Shown here: positions 52,128-60,390 of the stretch, one piece after another
How positions within the stretch are numbered: position 1 is the first letter of the stretch
Layout: each line of letters opens with the position of its first letter
Assembly: GCA_947498415.1 (NCBI GenBank)
Contig: CANMKB010000001.1
Location: 62,001-126,000, forward strand
Direction: 5' to 3'
Source: an uncultured Paracoccaceae bacterium
Lineage (GTDB): Bacteria > Pseudomonadota > Alphaproteobacteria > Rhodobacterales > Rhodobacteraceae
DNA: 64,000 bases
The notes under the pieces: generated by a model
What the model was told of the DNA's origin: nothing
Databases searched by the model: none
The model's input: only the letters and a program-made list of their open reading frames with translations
Position numbers and translations under genes: made by a program

Positions 52128-52769
52128 TCAAATCGTTCCGAAGGTGGCTTTTAGGTCAGCAACGTCTTCGTCTGACAAAAGCTTGGTTTTCTGACCGCGC
52201 AGCGCGACCAAAAGCTTAGCTGTTTCTTCCAGCTCTTCTGCAGCACATACGGCAGAGAACAGGTTTTTGCCGCTGACAACGGGGCCATGGTTGCCAAGCA
52301 AAACAGCGGCGTATTTACCATTAAGGTCTCGGATCAATTCGCCAGACTTCGGATCACCTGGTTTGACGTATGGAACAAGTTTCACCGTACCAACCCGCAT
52401 GACCACATATGGCGTAAGCGGTGGAACGCAATCATCTGGGTCAACATCCGCAAGGCAAGACAGCGCAGTCGCCCAAGTCGAATGCAGGTGTACAACGGCC
52501 CCAGCCTCTGGGCGTGTTTCGTAAAAAGCCTGGTGCAAAAAGACTTCTTTAGTTGGGCGATCCCCACCCACGTGGTTGCCCTCCAGATCGATCTTGGAAA
52601 TCCGCTCTGGCACAAGGTCGCCCAAGGTCACATTGGTCGGGGTCATCAAGATCCCATCTTCCAATCGCACCGAAACGTTGCCTGCGGTTCCAACGGAAAA
52701 CCCACGATCAAACATAGACTTACACAGTCGCGCCATATCCTCGCGCGCTTTGAGTTCAGCTGGATTCAT
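52128..52769 (-). CDS. Class II aldolase family, OtnC-like 3-oxo-tetronate 4-phosphate decarboxylase
   Basis: Zinc-dependent class II aldolase/AraD-family protein of 213 aa. GTAGNVSVRLEDGILMTPTN is the phosphate-binding start; VVHLHSTWATALSCL holds two zinc His and LGNHGPVV the third. Immediately downstream of an OtnK-type kinase this fits OtnC, which decarboxylates 3-oxo-tetronate 4-phosphate to dihydroxyacetone phosphate. The ATG at 52769 overlaps the kinase stop as TGATG. A fuculose-phosphate-type aldolase is the family alternative; the kinase partner decides for OtnC. Confidence 0.82.
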   Translation of the reverse strand: MNPAELKAREDMARLCKSMFDRGFSVGTAGNVSVRLEDGILMTPTNVTLGDLVPERISKIDLEGNHVGGDRPTKEVFLHQAFYETRPEAGAVVHLHSTWATALSCLADVDPDDCVPPLTPYVVMRVGTVKLVPYVKPGDPKSGELIRDLNGKYAAVLLGNHGPVVSGKNLFSAVCAAEELEETAKLLVALRGQKTKLLSDEDVADLKATFGTI

Positions 52770-54052
52770 CACTTCGTTCCCATGATAGACAACGCCTTGC
52801 TGAAGAAATCAGGGGCGCCAAAGTTACCGGATTTCAAGGCAAGCAGAACAGCGTCTGTCTCACCCACTTTTAGAACAGGCACACCCGGATCAATTTCCGG
52901 GCCGATTTGCATCGCTGGGTTGCCAAGTTCCTCGGCCACAGCCTGTGCAACAGCACCAGATGTTTCACCACCAGCAACGACAATCTTACGATAGCCGTTT
53001 TGGATCAGTTGGCGCGCCGTGTCTGCAAACAACGCATCAAGCGTTGCCGCGACTTTCTCGCGACCGTAGGTGTTTTGAATTTCTTTCACCGCTTCAGGCG
53101 TGCCGGAAGAGTAGACCAACGGCTGCTTGCCTTGATGTTCGACAATGTAGTTCACCAGCGTTTCAGCGGTGATATCACCAGACATAACCTTAGGCACGTC
53201 AATCGCATAACATGGGTGGGCACCTTCGTGCAGATCCACTTGCCCGCGCGTCGCGCCAGAACAAGACCCGGCCAAAATCGCATCCGGGCCAGCTTGTGCG
53301 TCCAGTGTCGTTTCACCGCCACGCGCTAAACGTTTGCGGATGAAGTTGCGCGGCAAACCAAGCGCGATGCCAGAGCCACCAGTGATCAGGGATGCGTCTT
53401 GCAACGCTTCGCCGATGGTCAGCAAATCTTCGTCGGATGTCGCATCCACAACGGAGAACATATTTCCAGCGCTTGCGTCCTCGGCCAGCGCCTGGGCGAC
53501 ACGATCAGACCCTGCATTCACAGTAGCCTGCGCAACATGGCCCACGCCCCATTCTGTTTGCAAGGACAGGAAGCGGCGAATATCTGGATCTGTCATGGGC
53601 GTAAGCGGATGGTTTTGCATCCCGCTTTCACTTAGCAATTTGTCAAAGACAAACAGGTGCCCTTGATAAACCGTGCGACCCACGGTTGGGAATGCGGGGC
53701 AAACCACAACGCCGCGGGCATTCATCGCAAGCGCAAGCGCTTGGCCCACCGGGCCAATATTGCCATCACTGGTTGAATCAAAGGTCGAGCAGTACTTAAA
53801 AATGATTTGCTGACACCCCTGCTCAAGCAACCACTCAAGAGCGGCAAGGCTTTCGGCCACAGCTTCATCAATCGGCGCAGTACGGCTTTTGAGGGAAATT
53901 ACCCCCGCCTCTACGTGATCGGGTGCTGGTTTCGTTGGAACCCCCGGAAACTGCGCAGTCGCCAAACCACCTTCGGGGGCAACCCCTTTTGCAAGAGTGT
54001 TGGCAATATCACTTGCGCCTGTGAAATCGTCGGCAATGACACCAATCAGCAT
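52769..54052 (-). CDS. Four-carbon acid sugar kinase (OtnK/DUF1537 family)
   Basis: Kinase of 427 aa. The N-terminal domain has IGVIADDFTGASDIANTL and FKYCSTFDSTSDGNIGPV (substrate site); the C-terminal nucleotide domain has VAGGETSGAVAQAVAEEL. These are standard for DUF1537 kinases, which phosphorylate C4 acid sugars or their 3-oxo forms. Next to an OtnC-like enzyme the expected reaction is 3-oxo-tetronate to its 4-phosphate with ATP. The customary upstream enzymes LtnD/PdxA2 and OtnI are absent from the operon and may be replaced by the dehydrogenase and racemase-like proteins encoded before it. Confidence 0.88.
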   Translation of the reverse strand: MLIGVIADDFTGASDIANTLAKGVAPEGGLATAQFPGVPTKPAPDHVEAGVISLKSRTAPIDEAVAESLAALEWLLEQGCQQIIFKYCSTFDSTSDGNIGPVGQALALAMNARGVVVCPAFPTVGRTVYQGHLFVFDKLLSESGMQNHPLTPMTDPDIRRFLSLQTEWGVGHVAQATVNAGSDRVAQALAEDASAGNMFSVVDATSDEDLLTIGEALQDASLITGGSGIALGLPRNFIRKRLARGGETTLDAQAGPDAILAGSCSGATRGQVDLHEGAHPCYAIDVPKVMSGDITAETLVNYIVEHQGKQPLVYSSGTPEAVKEIQNTYGREKVAATLDALFADTARQLIQNGYRKIVVAGGETSGAVAQAVAEELGNPAMQIGPEIDPGVPVLKVGETDAVLLALKSGNFGAPDFFSKALSIMGTK

Positions 54053-54064
54053 ATGATAGGTTCC

Positions 54065-54736
54065 TTATTCTGGCGTTCCGCGCAATGCGGATTGAAGTTT
54101 CTTAATAGCAGCTTCGGGGCTGGTCAAAACGGGGACATCCGTGACCGCCCGAACGGCAGCTGCGGCACGGGCCATCGAAAAGTGAGCGAGCAGGATTGCA
54201 TCCGCTGAATCCAACGTCTTTGCGGCCTCGGCCACCAGACGATCATGGGTTTCTGCGTCTCCGGATTTCAAAGCATCAAGCGCACCTTCCGCATAGACCG
54301 AACGGATCTTAGCGTTGGATTGGCGGCGCTGCGCTTCTTCATTGAATTCGTCTTCCATGCCACCAGCGGCAGGCGCGAATGTATAAATCATTGCAATGTC
54401 GTCACCTTGCAAAAAGGCGGCCTCAAACATTGCTTCGTTAGGCTTAAGAACTGGAATGTCAGACGTTGCTGCGGCTTCTTCGATACCACGCCCGAAGGCT
54501 GAGCACGTATAAAGAATACCGTCAGGTCGCATGTCTTCTGCGTAGCGTGCAAGGCGCACAATACGAGCGTTAAGCTCATCTAGGGTCGCGGCACCGCTTG
54601 CGCGATCTGCTGACAGGCCTTCTTCGAGGATCGTGATTGTTTCAGCGTCAGGCCAAAGTTCTTTGGCTGCGGTCTCTATTGGGTCTACCGCCACTCGAGT
54701 AGCATGGATCAGGGCAATGCGCGGATGTGACGACAT
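54065..54736 (-). CDS. Asp/Glu-racemase superfamily protein lacking the second catalytic Cys
   Basis: Protein of 223 aa of the aspartate/glutamate/hydantoin racemase and arylmalonate decarboxylase fold. The first active-site cysteine is present (LYTCSAFGRG, Cys78), but the second position, in LLAHFSMARA (residues 182-191), has no cysteine. A two-base proton-swap racemase is therefore unlikely; an isomerase, decarboxylase or tautomerase-like activity is possible. It lies 12 bases upstream of the OtnK-like kinase in the Tct operon and may supply its substrate in place of OtnI. Confidence 0.78.
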   Translation of the reverse strand: MSSHPRIALIHATRVAVDPIETAAKELWPDAETITILEEGLSADRASGAATLDELNARIVRLARYAEDMRPDGILYTCSAFGRGIEEAAATSDIPVLKPNEAMFEAAFLQGDDIAMIYTFAPAAGGMEDEFNEEAQRRQSNAKIRSVYAEGALDALKSGDAETHDRLVAEAAKTLDSADAILLAHFSMARAAAAVRAVTDVPVLTSPEAAIKKLQSALRGTPE

Positions 54737-54825
54737 CTGAATTCCTCGAAAGTTAAGTTGGGTGGCGCCGACCGACCAGCACCACCCAGATTTGGTCGAC
54801 CTGAGGGAGGTCGACCAAGGGAGAC

Positions 54826-55899
54826 TTAGGCTGCTGCGACGGCGTCGGCAACAAATGTACCGAAATCATCGCAGTTTACAGAGCCACCAAGGTCACGTGT
54901 GCGCTTTGCAGGATCGTCGATCACTGCATCAACCGCTGCGGCGATTGCTGCACCAGCGTCTTGCAATTTCTGAACGCCACGCTGCTCACCCAGCCATGTC
55001 AGCATCATCGCTGCAGACAGGATCAGAGACGTTGGGTTTGCAACGTTCTGGCCTTGGATGTCAGGTGCAGAACCGTGTTGTGCTTGTGCACAGCACAGGC
55101 CTGTTTCAGCGTTCGCGTTGATAGAGCCAGCAAGGCCCAAAGAACCGGACAGCTCAGACGCAAGGTCAGACAGGATGTCGCCATAGAAGTTTGTTGCAAC
55201 AACAACGTCATACGCTTCTGGCTTACGCACCAGCAGAGCTGCGAATGCGTCAACGATGAACTCTTCTGTTTCAACTTCTGGGAAGTCTTTCGCAACTTCA
55301 CGGAAGCACTCAAGGAACAGACCGTCAGTCATCAAGAAGGAGTTCGCTTTGTGGATCGCAGCGATCTTCTTGTCACGCTGCATCGCAAGCTTAAAGCCTT
55401 CGCGGCAGATACGCATAGAGCCGTGGCGTGTGATCTTACGTACGGACAACGCCATGTTCTCGTCTGGCATCATTTCGCCAACGCCTTTGAACATGTTGCG
55501 GTCTGGGTAAAAACCTTCAGTCGCTTCGCGCATGATCACCAGATCCATGTCTGGCGCTTTGTTCGGGATAAAGTCACGTGTACGTGCTGGGCGAACGTTT
55601 GCATACAGGTCAAGACCAATACGGAAGCCTGCAGATACGTTACGACCGCCTTCCACCAGCGGTGGGTAATCCATGTGGGACTGTGTGCCCAAGATCACGC
55701 CGTCAAATTCGGTGCGTGCGCGATCCAAAACTTCTTCGCGCAGCGTGATGCCGTGCTTTTCGAGGCTTTTGAAGCCAGACTCTTCTTCGTGGAAAGTCAG
55801 ACCAAGATCAAATTTCTGGTTAGCCGCTTCAACAACCTTCAGCGTTTCCGCCATAATCTCTGGGCCGATACCGTCACACGGCAAAGTCATAATACGCAT
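54826..55899 (-). CDS. Isocitrate/isopropylmalate/tartrate dehydrogenase family protein
   Basis: Beta-decarboxylating dehydrogenase of 357 aa. PCDGIGPEIM, the Arg region RPARTRDF, LVIMREATEGFY, RKITRHGSMRICREGF, HKANSFLMTDGLF (catalytic Lys), DAFAALLVRKPEAYDVVV and TNFYGDILSDLASELSGSLGLAGS with the metal Asp residues are present, as are HGSAPDIQGQN and ANPTSLILSAAMML. Members oxidise the 2-hydroxyl of a malate-like unit and release the 3-carboxylate as CO2 (isopropylmalate, tartrate, D-malate, isocitrate). There are no leucine-pathway genes around it, so a catabolic substrate imported by TctABC is more likely. Confidence 0.87.
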   Translation of the reverse strand: MRIMTLPCDGIGPEIMAETLKVVEAANQKFDLGLTFHEEESGFKSLEKHGITLREEVLDRARTEFDGVILGTQSHMDYPPLVEGGRNVSAGFRIGLDLYANVRPARTRDFIPNKAPDMDLVIMREATEGFYPDRNMFKGVGEMMPDENMALSVRKITRHGSMRICREGFKLAMQRDKKIAAIHKANSFLMTDGLFLECFREVAKDFPEVETEEFIVDAFAALLVRKPEAYDVVVATNFYGDILSDLASELSGSLGLAGSINANAETGLCCAQAQHGSAPDIQGQNVANPTSLILSAAMMLTWLGEQRGVQKLQDAGAAIAAAVDAVIDDPAKRTRDLGGSVNCDDFGTFVADAVAAA

Positions 55900-55916
55900 A
55901 ATTGTCTCCTAAGTTC

Positions 55917-55967
55917 GTCACGCAGCGTGACACTTTCTTGAGGGGCCGGTCCGCAGGTGCGGACCGG
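55917..55967 (-). promoter_or_regulatory. Two hairpins between tctA and the dehydrogenase gene
   Basis: CCGGTCCGC (55946-55954) pairs with GCGGACCGG (55959-55967) around a four-base loop. A second near-perfect palindrome, GTCACGCAGCGTGAC, lies at 55917-55931. There is no T-tract. They separate the transporter genes from the enzyme genes and may process or stabilise the message. Confidence 0.5.
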
Positions 55968-55983
55968 TTGTTTCTGTTAAGGA

Positions 55984-57525
55984 TTAGTCGCCAACGAACT
56001 CTTCGGTATCGCGCATAGATTCCATGCGCTTCTTCATGCGACGGCCCATCATCATCGGAAGGACAAAGCCCGCGATTGCGATCATCCAAAGAATGATAGC
56101 CAATGGGCTGCCTACGAGGATGAACCAGTCACCGTCAGAGATTGTCATCGCACGGCGCAAGTTCACTTCCATTTGGTTGCCCAAGAGGATGCCGAGGATC
56201 ACTGGAACCAGAGATACGTCGAGTTTACGAAGTACCCAGCCCGCGATGCCAAAGCCAACCATCAACATCACGTCGAAAGAAGAGCCGGTGATGCTGTAGA
56301 TGCCCACAAAGGAAATCATCGCAACGATTGGCATGAGGATCCGTGTTGGAACCATCAGAACGCGTGTGAAGATACCAACCAGTGGAATGTTCATCGCAAG
56401 TAGAATGAAGTTCGCAAGGAACAGTGCCGCGATCAGACCCCAAACGATGTCTGGGTTCTTTGTGAACAGCAGAGGACCAGGTGTGATGTTCAGCTGCAGG
56501 AGAACAGCCAAGAGAACCGCAGTTGTACCGGAACCTGGAACACCAAGCGCAAGCATTGGAACCAATGCACCACCAGATGCCGCGTTGTTACCCGCTTCAG
56601 GAGCAGCAACACCACGTGGGTCACCTTTACCAAATGTTTTACCGTCACGGTCAACCGCTTGCTTTTCAAGGGAGTACGCCAAGAAGGAACCCAAAGAGGC
56701 ACCCGCACCTGGAAGAACACCTGAGAAGAAGCCAAGACCAGTACCGCGTGCCATAGATGGGATACAGCGCTTGATCATGCCGAAGTCTGGCATAATACGA
56801 CCAACTGTCGCTGCTTTAGGCGCAACACCCTGGTTGCTGCGGTGATGCTCTAGGAAGATGAACACTTCGCTCAATGCAAACAGACCAACAATCGCGATCA
56901 GGAAGTCGATGCCGTCATACAGGTGTACGTGGTCGAAAGTGAAACGCTGAGAGCCTGTTTGGCTGTCGGAACCGATCATCGCGATACCAAGACCCAGTGC
57001 CGCTGCGAATGCAGACTTGGCTTGGTTGGTGGATGAGATACCGCCAAGGGTCGCGAAGGCCACTGTGAATAGAACGAAGTATTCAGCCGGGCCGAACAAC
57101 AACGCGATTTTCACCAGCTGAGGGGCCAGCAGAACAAGACCACAGGTCGCGACGAACGCGCCAACAAAGGATGCAACACCGGATAGAGACAGCGCTTCAC
57201 CCGCTTTACCTTGTTGGGCCATCGGGAAGCCGTCGAGACAGGTCATCATCGCTGGCTCATCGCCAGGAATGTTCAGAAGGATCGAGCTGATCCGGCCACC
57301 ATACATCGCACCGTAGTAAACACTCACGAGCAAGATCAAAGAGCCGGTTGGGTCAAGACCCAAAGAGAATGCGATCGGGATAAGGATCGCAACGCCGTTT
57401 GCTGGGCCAAGACCTGGCAACGCACCCATCAGGGTACCCAAGAAACAGCCAACAACGGCAAGGAATAGGTTCGTCGGAGTAAGTGCAACCCCGAAACCAT
57501 CCGCCAAAAGTGATAGAATTTCCAT
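55984..57525 (-). CDS. tctA: Tripartite tricarboxylate transporter large membrane subunit (TctA)
   Basis: Membrane protein of 513 aa with about 12 helices. GCFLGTLMGALPGLGPANGVAILIP is the TctA signature near residues 25-50; GGRISSILLNIPGDEPAMMTCLDG and PGAGASLGSFLAYSLEK follow. It forms the proton- or sodium-coupled permease with TctB, fed by the periplasmic TctC. The family carries citrate, tartrate, terephthalate and other carboxylates. It is 12 bases after tctB and is followed by two hairpins and the enzyme genes. Confidence 0.93.
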   Translation of the reverse strand: MEILSLLADGFGVALTPTNLFLAVVGCFLGTLMGALPGLGPANGVAILIPIAFSLGLDPTGSLILLVSVYYGAMYGGRISSILLNIPGDEPAMMTCLDGFPMAQQGKAGEALSLSGVASFVGAFVATCGLVLLAPQLVKIALLFGPAEYFVLFTVAFATLGGISSTNQAKSAFAAALGLGIAMIGSDSQTGSQRFTFDHVHLYDGIDFLIAIVGLFALSEVFIFLEHHRSNQGVAPKAATVGRIMPDFGMIKRCIPSMARGTGLGFFSGVLPGAGASLGSFLAYSLEKQAVDRDGKTFGKGDPRGVAAPEAGNNAASGGALVPMLALGVPGSGTTAVLLAVLLQLNITPGPLLFTKNPDIVWGLIAALFLANFILLAMNIPLVGIFTRVLMVPTRILMPIVAMISFVGIYSITGSSFDVMLMVGFGIAGWVLRKLDVSLVPVILGILLGNQMEVNLRRAMTISDGDWFILVGSPLAIILWMIAIAGFVLPMMMGRRMKKRMESMRDTEEFVGD

Positions 57526-57537
57526 GAATTCAGCCCC

Positions 57538-57969
57538 TTAGAAACCTAGTGGACCTTCAGCCAACGCAAGGCCGAGGATGAGGTGGAATACAACGTAGAT
57601 ACCGACAGAAGTCCCAACACCGGATACAAGAGACCAAAGTGGTTCTGTGCCAAGTCGCCATGTTAGATAGGCGGTTGCGAATACTGTAGAGATCACAAAG
57701 CCGAATTCTGGTAGGGCCACGCAATATGCGAACATCACTGCCGCTGCGAAAAAGATCTCTGCAAAAGCGCGCATGTGCGGCCAATCTGGCTCATCATCCG
57801 GACGAACGATAAAATAGATTGAGCAAAGACCTACGATTGAGCCTACGATGTATGGGAAGGCACGTGGTCCAACCACATCCACCATAAAGCTGTCTTTGAT
57901 TGTTGAAGCGGCCCAGATGTAGAAGATGGCCAACGCCAATCCAAAGCCGCCAAAGATGCGGTCACTCAT
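57538..57969 (-). CDS. tctB: Tripartite tricarboxylate transporter small membrane subunit (TctB)
   Basis: Membrane protein of 143 aa with four helices (IFGGFGLALAIFYIWAA, AFPYIVGSIVGLCSIYFIV, AFAEIFFAAAVMFAYCVAL and the C-terminal LVSGVGTSVGIYVVFHLILGL). The pattern VDVVGPRAFPYIVG is typical of TctB. The frame extends 15 codons upstream, but the ATG at 57969 follows GGAGGCAATT. It pairs with TctA. Confidence 0.87.
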   Translation of the reverse strand: MSDRIFGGFGLALAIFYIWAASTIKDSFMVDVVGPRAFPYIVGSIVGLCSIYFIVRPDDEPDWPHMRAFAEIFFAAAVMFAYCVALPEFGFVISTVFATAYLTWRLGTEPLWSLVSGVGTSVGIYVVFHLILGLALAEGPLGF

Positions 57970-57995
57970 AATTGCCTCCAATGAAGTGTGCATGT

Positions 57996-58025
57996 GGGCT
58001 GATCTGATTTTCATCAGATCAGCCC
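57996..58025 (-). promoter_or_regulatory. Strong intercistronic hairpin after tctC
   Basis: A perfect 12-bp stem (GGGCTGATCTGA at 57996-58007 with TCAGATCAGCCC at 58014-58025) has a six-base loop. A second 8-bp hairpin at 58033-58052 covers the tctC stop codon. There is no T-tract, so mRNA stabilisation of the binding-protein message or partial attenuation is likely. Confidence 0.6.
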
Positions 58026-58046
58026 GAACTGTGAGTAAGCTATGGC

Positions 58047-59027
58047 TTACTCGATGATGCCGATCTCACGTGACAGCTTCTCAACGTCAGCAATGCTGCC
58101 CGCTACGAAGTTGTACATATCGTCACCAAAGTTATTGAACGGAGCGATCGCAGCCGCTTCGAGTTCCGCTTGGAAGTCTTCGTTCTCAGTCAAAGTTTTG
58201 ATCGCGTTGGACCAGAACTCTTTCGCTTCGTCAGAAGCACCTGCTGGCATGTACAGACCGCGCCAGTTCGCACCAACTACGTCGTAACCCAGCTCTTTCG
58301 CTGTTGGGATATCAGGGTAGTTTTTCAGACGCTCAGGCGCCATGATGCCGATGATGCGGATGTCGCCAGATTCCAAGAAGCCCAGCATTTCAGAGAAGTC
58401 GCCGGAAAGCGCTTCAGTTGCACCAGACAACAGACCAGTCATCGCTTCGCCGCCACCATCAAAGGAAACGTACTTCAGCTTTGTAACATCTTCCATGCCA
58501 GCTTCACGTGCAACCAGCATCGGTTTGATGTGGTCGAAGCTACCTACAGATGAACCACCTGCGATACCAACGGAACGTGGATCTTTCAGGATGTCTTCCA
58601 TCATGTCAGCAAGTGTTTGGTATGGGGAATCTGCACGAACAGCGATCGCACCGTATTCCGCACCAAATGTTGCCAGGAAGTGAACGTCGTCTTGAGTTGC
58701 GTTCTCATAGATGCCTTGCGCGATACGTGCGCTTGTAGACATAGAAGCAGCAACGATCAGGTTGTTGTCTTCGTTACGCTCTTTAGTCACGTGAGCGAAA
58801 GCAACACCGCCGCCGCCACCAGACATGTTTGTTACCTGCATGGAATCTTCAATGATATCCAAGTTGAACAGGTATTTTGCAGTTGTACGACAGATAAAGT
58901 CCCAGCCGCCACCAGGGTTAGATGGTGCGATACACTGTGGGCTTTCAGCTTTGAACTCAGCAGAAGCGCCAGTCGCGCCTACCATCATTGCAGCTGATAC
59001 ACCTGCGATTACGATTCTTTTCAACAA
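58047..59027 (-). CDS. tctC: Tripartite tricarboxylate transporter substrate-binding protein (TctC)
   Basis: Periplasmic binding protein of 326 aa, first gene of the 11-gene operon. The signal peptide LLKRIVIAGVSAAMMVGATGASA precedes CIAPSNPGGGWDFICR, the TctC ligand-binding start. MSGGGGGVAFAHVTKERNEDNNLIV and GGSSVGSFDHIKPMLVAREAG are further family blocks. No ATG is available; the TTG at 59027 lies seven bases behind GGAGG and is taken as the start. The long AT-rich region upstream is shared with a divergent FCD-type regulator. Confidence 0.92.
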   Translation of the reverse strand: MLKRIVIAGVSAAMMVGATGASAEFKAESPQCIAPSNPGGGWDFICRTTAKYLFNLDIIEDSMQVTNMSGGGGGVAFAHVTKERNEDNNLIVAASMSTSARIAQGIYENATQDDVHFLATFGAEYGAIAVRADSPYQTLADMMEDILKDPRSVGIAGGSSVGSFDHIKPMLVAREAGMEDVTKLKYVSFDGGGEAMTGLLSGATEALSGDFSEMLGFLESGDIRIIGIMAPERLKNYPDIPTAKELGYDVVGANWRGLYMPAGASDEAKEFWSNAIKTLTENEDFQAELEAAAIAPFNNFGDDMYNFVAGSIADVEKLSREIGIIE

Positions 59028-59338
59028 AGGTATTCCTCCCAGAATTGTTTTGACGAATCTCGTCAGACACAAATTTGCATATTAAACCACATAAAGCCAA
59101 TATTAATTTGTATTGATAATTTCAAAAAACCAATTTCGAAACACAATGATTCAACAATCTCCAAGCATAAACAAAGAGTTAAACGATTTTCATTTTCTAG
59201 AACAATTTTCGCTTTGGCTTTTTTGGTTATTGATACAAGAATAACCAATGCCAATTTTCGTTTGAATTTAGGCTAACTGCACGCTTAAAAGCATGAACCG
59301 CGCCATTGGCCAAACGAACCTGATTTAGGATCAAAACC
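59028..59338. other. Divergent AT-rich regulatory region
   Basis: A spacer of 311 bases between tctC and the FCD regulator, much richer in A/T than its surroundings. It must hold both promoters. The inverted repeat at 59223-59248 and a TTGGCCAA at 59306-59313 are the only symmetric elements I find. No gene is supported. Confidence 0.5.
59223..59248. promoter_or_regulatory. Inverted repeat, candidate operator of the Tct operon
   Basis: TTGGTTATT (59223-59231) and AATAACCAA (59240-59248) are perfect 9-bp arms around an eight-base spacer. It lies in the divergent region between tctC and the FCD regulator. The TTGGT/ACCAA half-sites recall GntR/FCD operators. Confidence 0.45.
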
Positions 59339-60259
59339 TTGAGAACAACCGATCTGAGCAACAAGATAGCCCGCCGCATCGCTCAAGAAATATTGAGTGG
59401 CTCTCTTGAAGCTGGCTCGCACATCGGCACTCAAACAATCGCGAACAACTATCAGGTTTCTCGCACCCCGGTCCGCGACGCGCTGATCACATTGGAAGAA
59501 GCGAACCTTCTGGAACGTATTCCAAACCGCGGGTACTTCGTGCCAAACGACATTTCCATCAAAACCCTGAAAACCTTTGCCGAAAACCAAGAGACCGAAT
59601 CCAGCTATTATCACAAGTTCGCAGAAGACTGGCTGACAGATGAGCTTCCAGAAGTGGTGTCAGAGCAAAGCCTGCGTCAGCGGTATGATCTAACGAAATC
59701 GGGTACCCAGGAACTGCTAAGCCGCGCAACGCGAGAAGGTTGGGCAGAACCAAAAGACGGATATGGCTGGAAGTTATTGCCTGTGGCGAAAACAGCCGAA
59801 GCCTTTGATGAAATTTACCGTTTCCGGATGGCGATCGAGCCTGCTGCCATGCTGGAACCATCGTTTGAGGTCGACCGTAAGATACTGGATGACCTACGAC
59901 GCACTCAAGAAGGCATGTTGGAAAACGACATTTCGGAATCCCCCCGTGAAATGCTGCTCCGCAATGGTTCAGATTTTCACGAGCAACTCATTAGCCTTTC
60001 GCGCAATCCCTTTTTCCTCACATCGCTGCAACGTGTAAACCGAATGCGACGACTCATGGAATACCGCGCTGACATCAATAGAGAGCGCATCGTCGAACAA
60101 TGCAGCGAACACCTGCAAATCATATCTTTGCTTGAACGTGGCGAAATTGCCGAGGCTTCTTACCTTATGCGTCGCCACTTGAGCGGGGCGCTCAAGCGCA
60201 AATCTCCGATCGCTTGGAATTGGTCCGAAGGCTCAAGAACGCCAGATCTTCTAGATTGA
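59339..60259 (+). CDS. GntR/FCD-family regulator with an extra winged-helix-like domain
   Basis: Regulator of 306 aa starting with TTG behind AGGATC. Residues ~5-70 form a GntR winged helix (HIGTQTIANNYQVSRTPVRD, then LLERIPNRGYFV). Residues ~88-147 look like a second one (VVSEQSLRQRYDLTKSGTQE, then REGWAEPKDGYGWKL). Residues ~155-290 form the FCD effector domain (EIYRFRMAIEPAAMLEP, FHEQLISLSRNPFF, CSEHLQIISLLERGE). Ordinary FCD regulators are about 220-250 aa. It is divergent from the Tct operon and converges on a paralogue, so it is the prime candidate to control that operon. Confidence 0.87.
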   Translation: MRTTDLSNKIARRIAQEILSGSLEAGSHIGTQTIANNYQVSRTPVRDALITLEEANLLERIPNRGYFVPNDISIKTLKTFAENQETESSYYHKFAEDWLTDELPEVVSEQSLRQRYDLTKSGTQELLSRATREGWAEPKDGYGWKLLPVAKTAEAFDEIYRFRMAIEPAAMLEPSFEVDRKILDDLRRTQEGMLENDISESPREMLLRNGSDFHEQLISLSRNPFFLTSLQRVNRMRRLMEYRADINRERIVEQCSEHLQIISLLERGEIAEASYLMRRHLSGALKRKSPIAWNWSEGSRTPDLLD

Positions 60260-60390
60260 GTTTCACCCGCGCAGAAACGCAATAAGGCCCCTTCCCTTTT
60301 GGCGACCAACCAAAACTGGAAGAGTGATTCCATTTCAATACGTTAATGCGCTAACCCACCCCAGAGGACGGACCAATAGCTTATCGTGCT

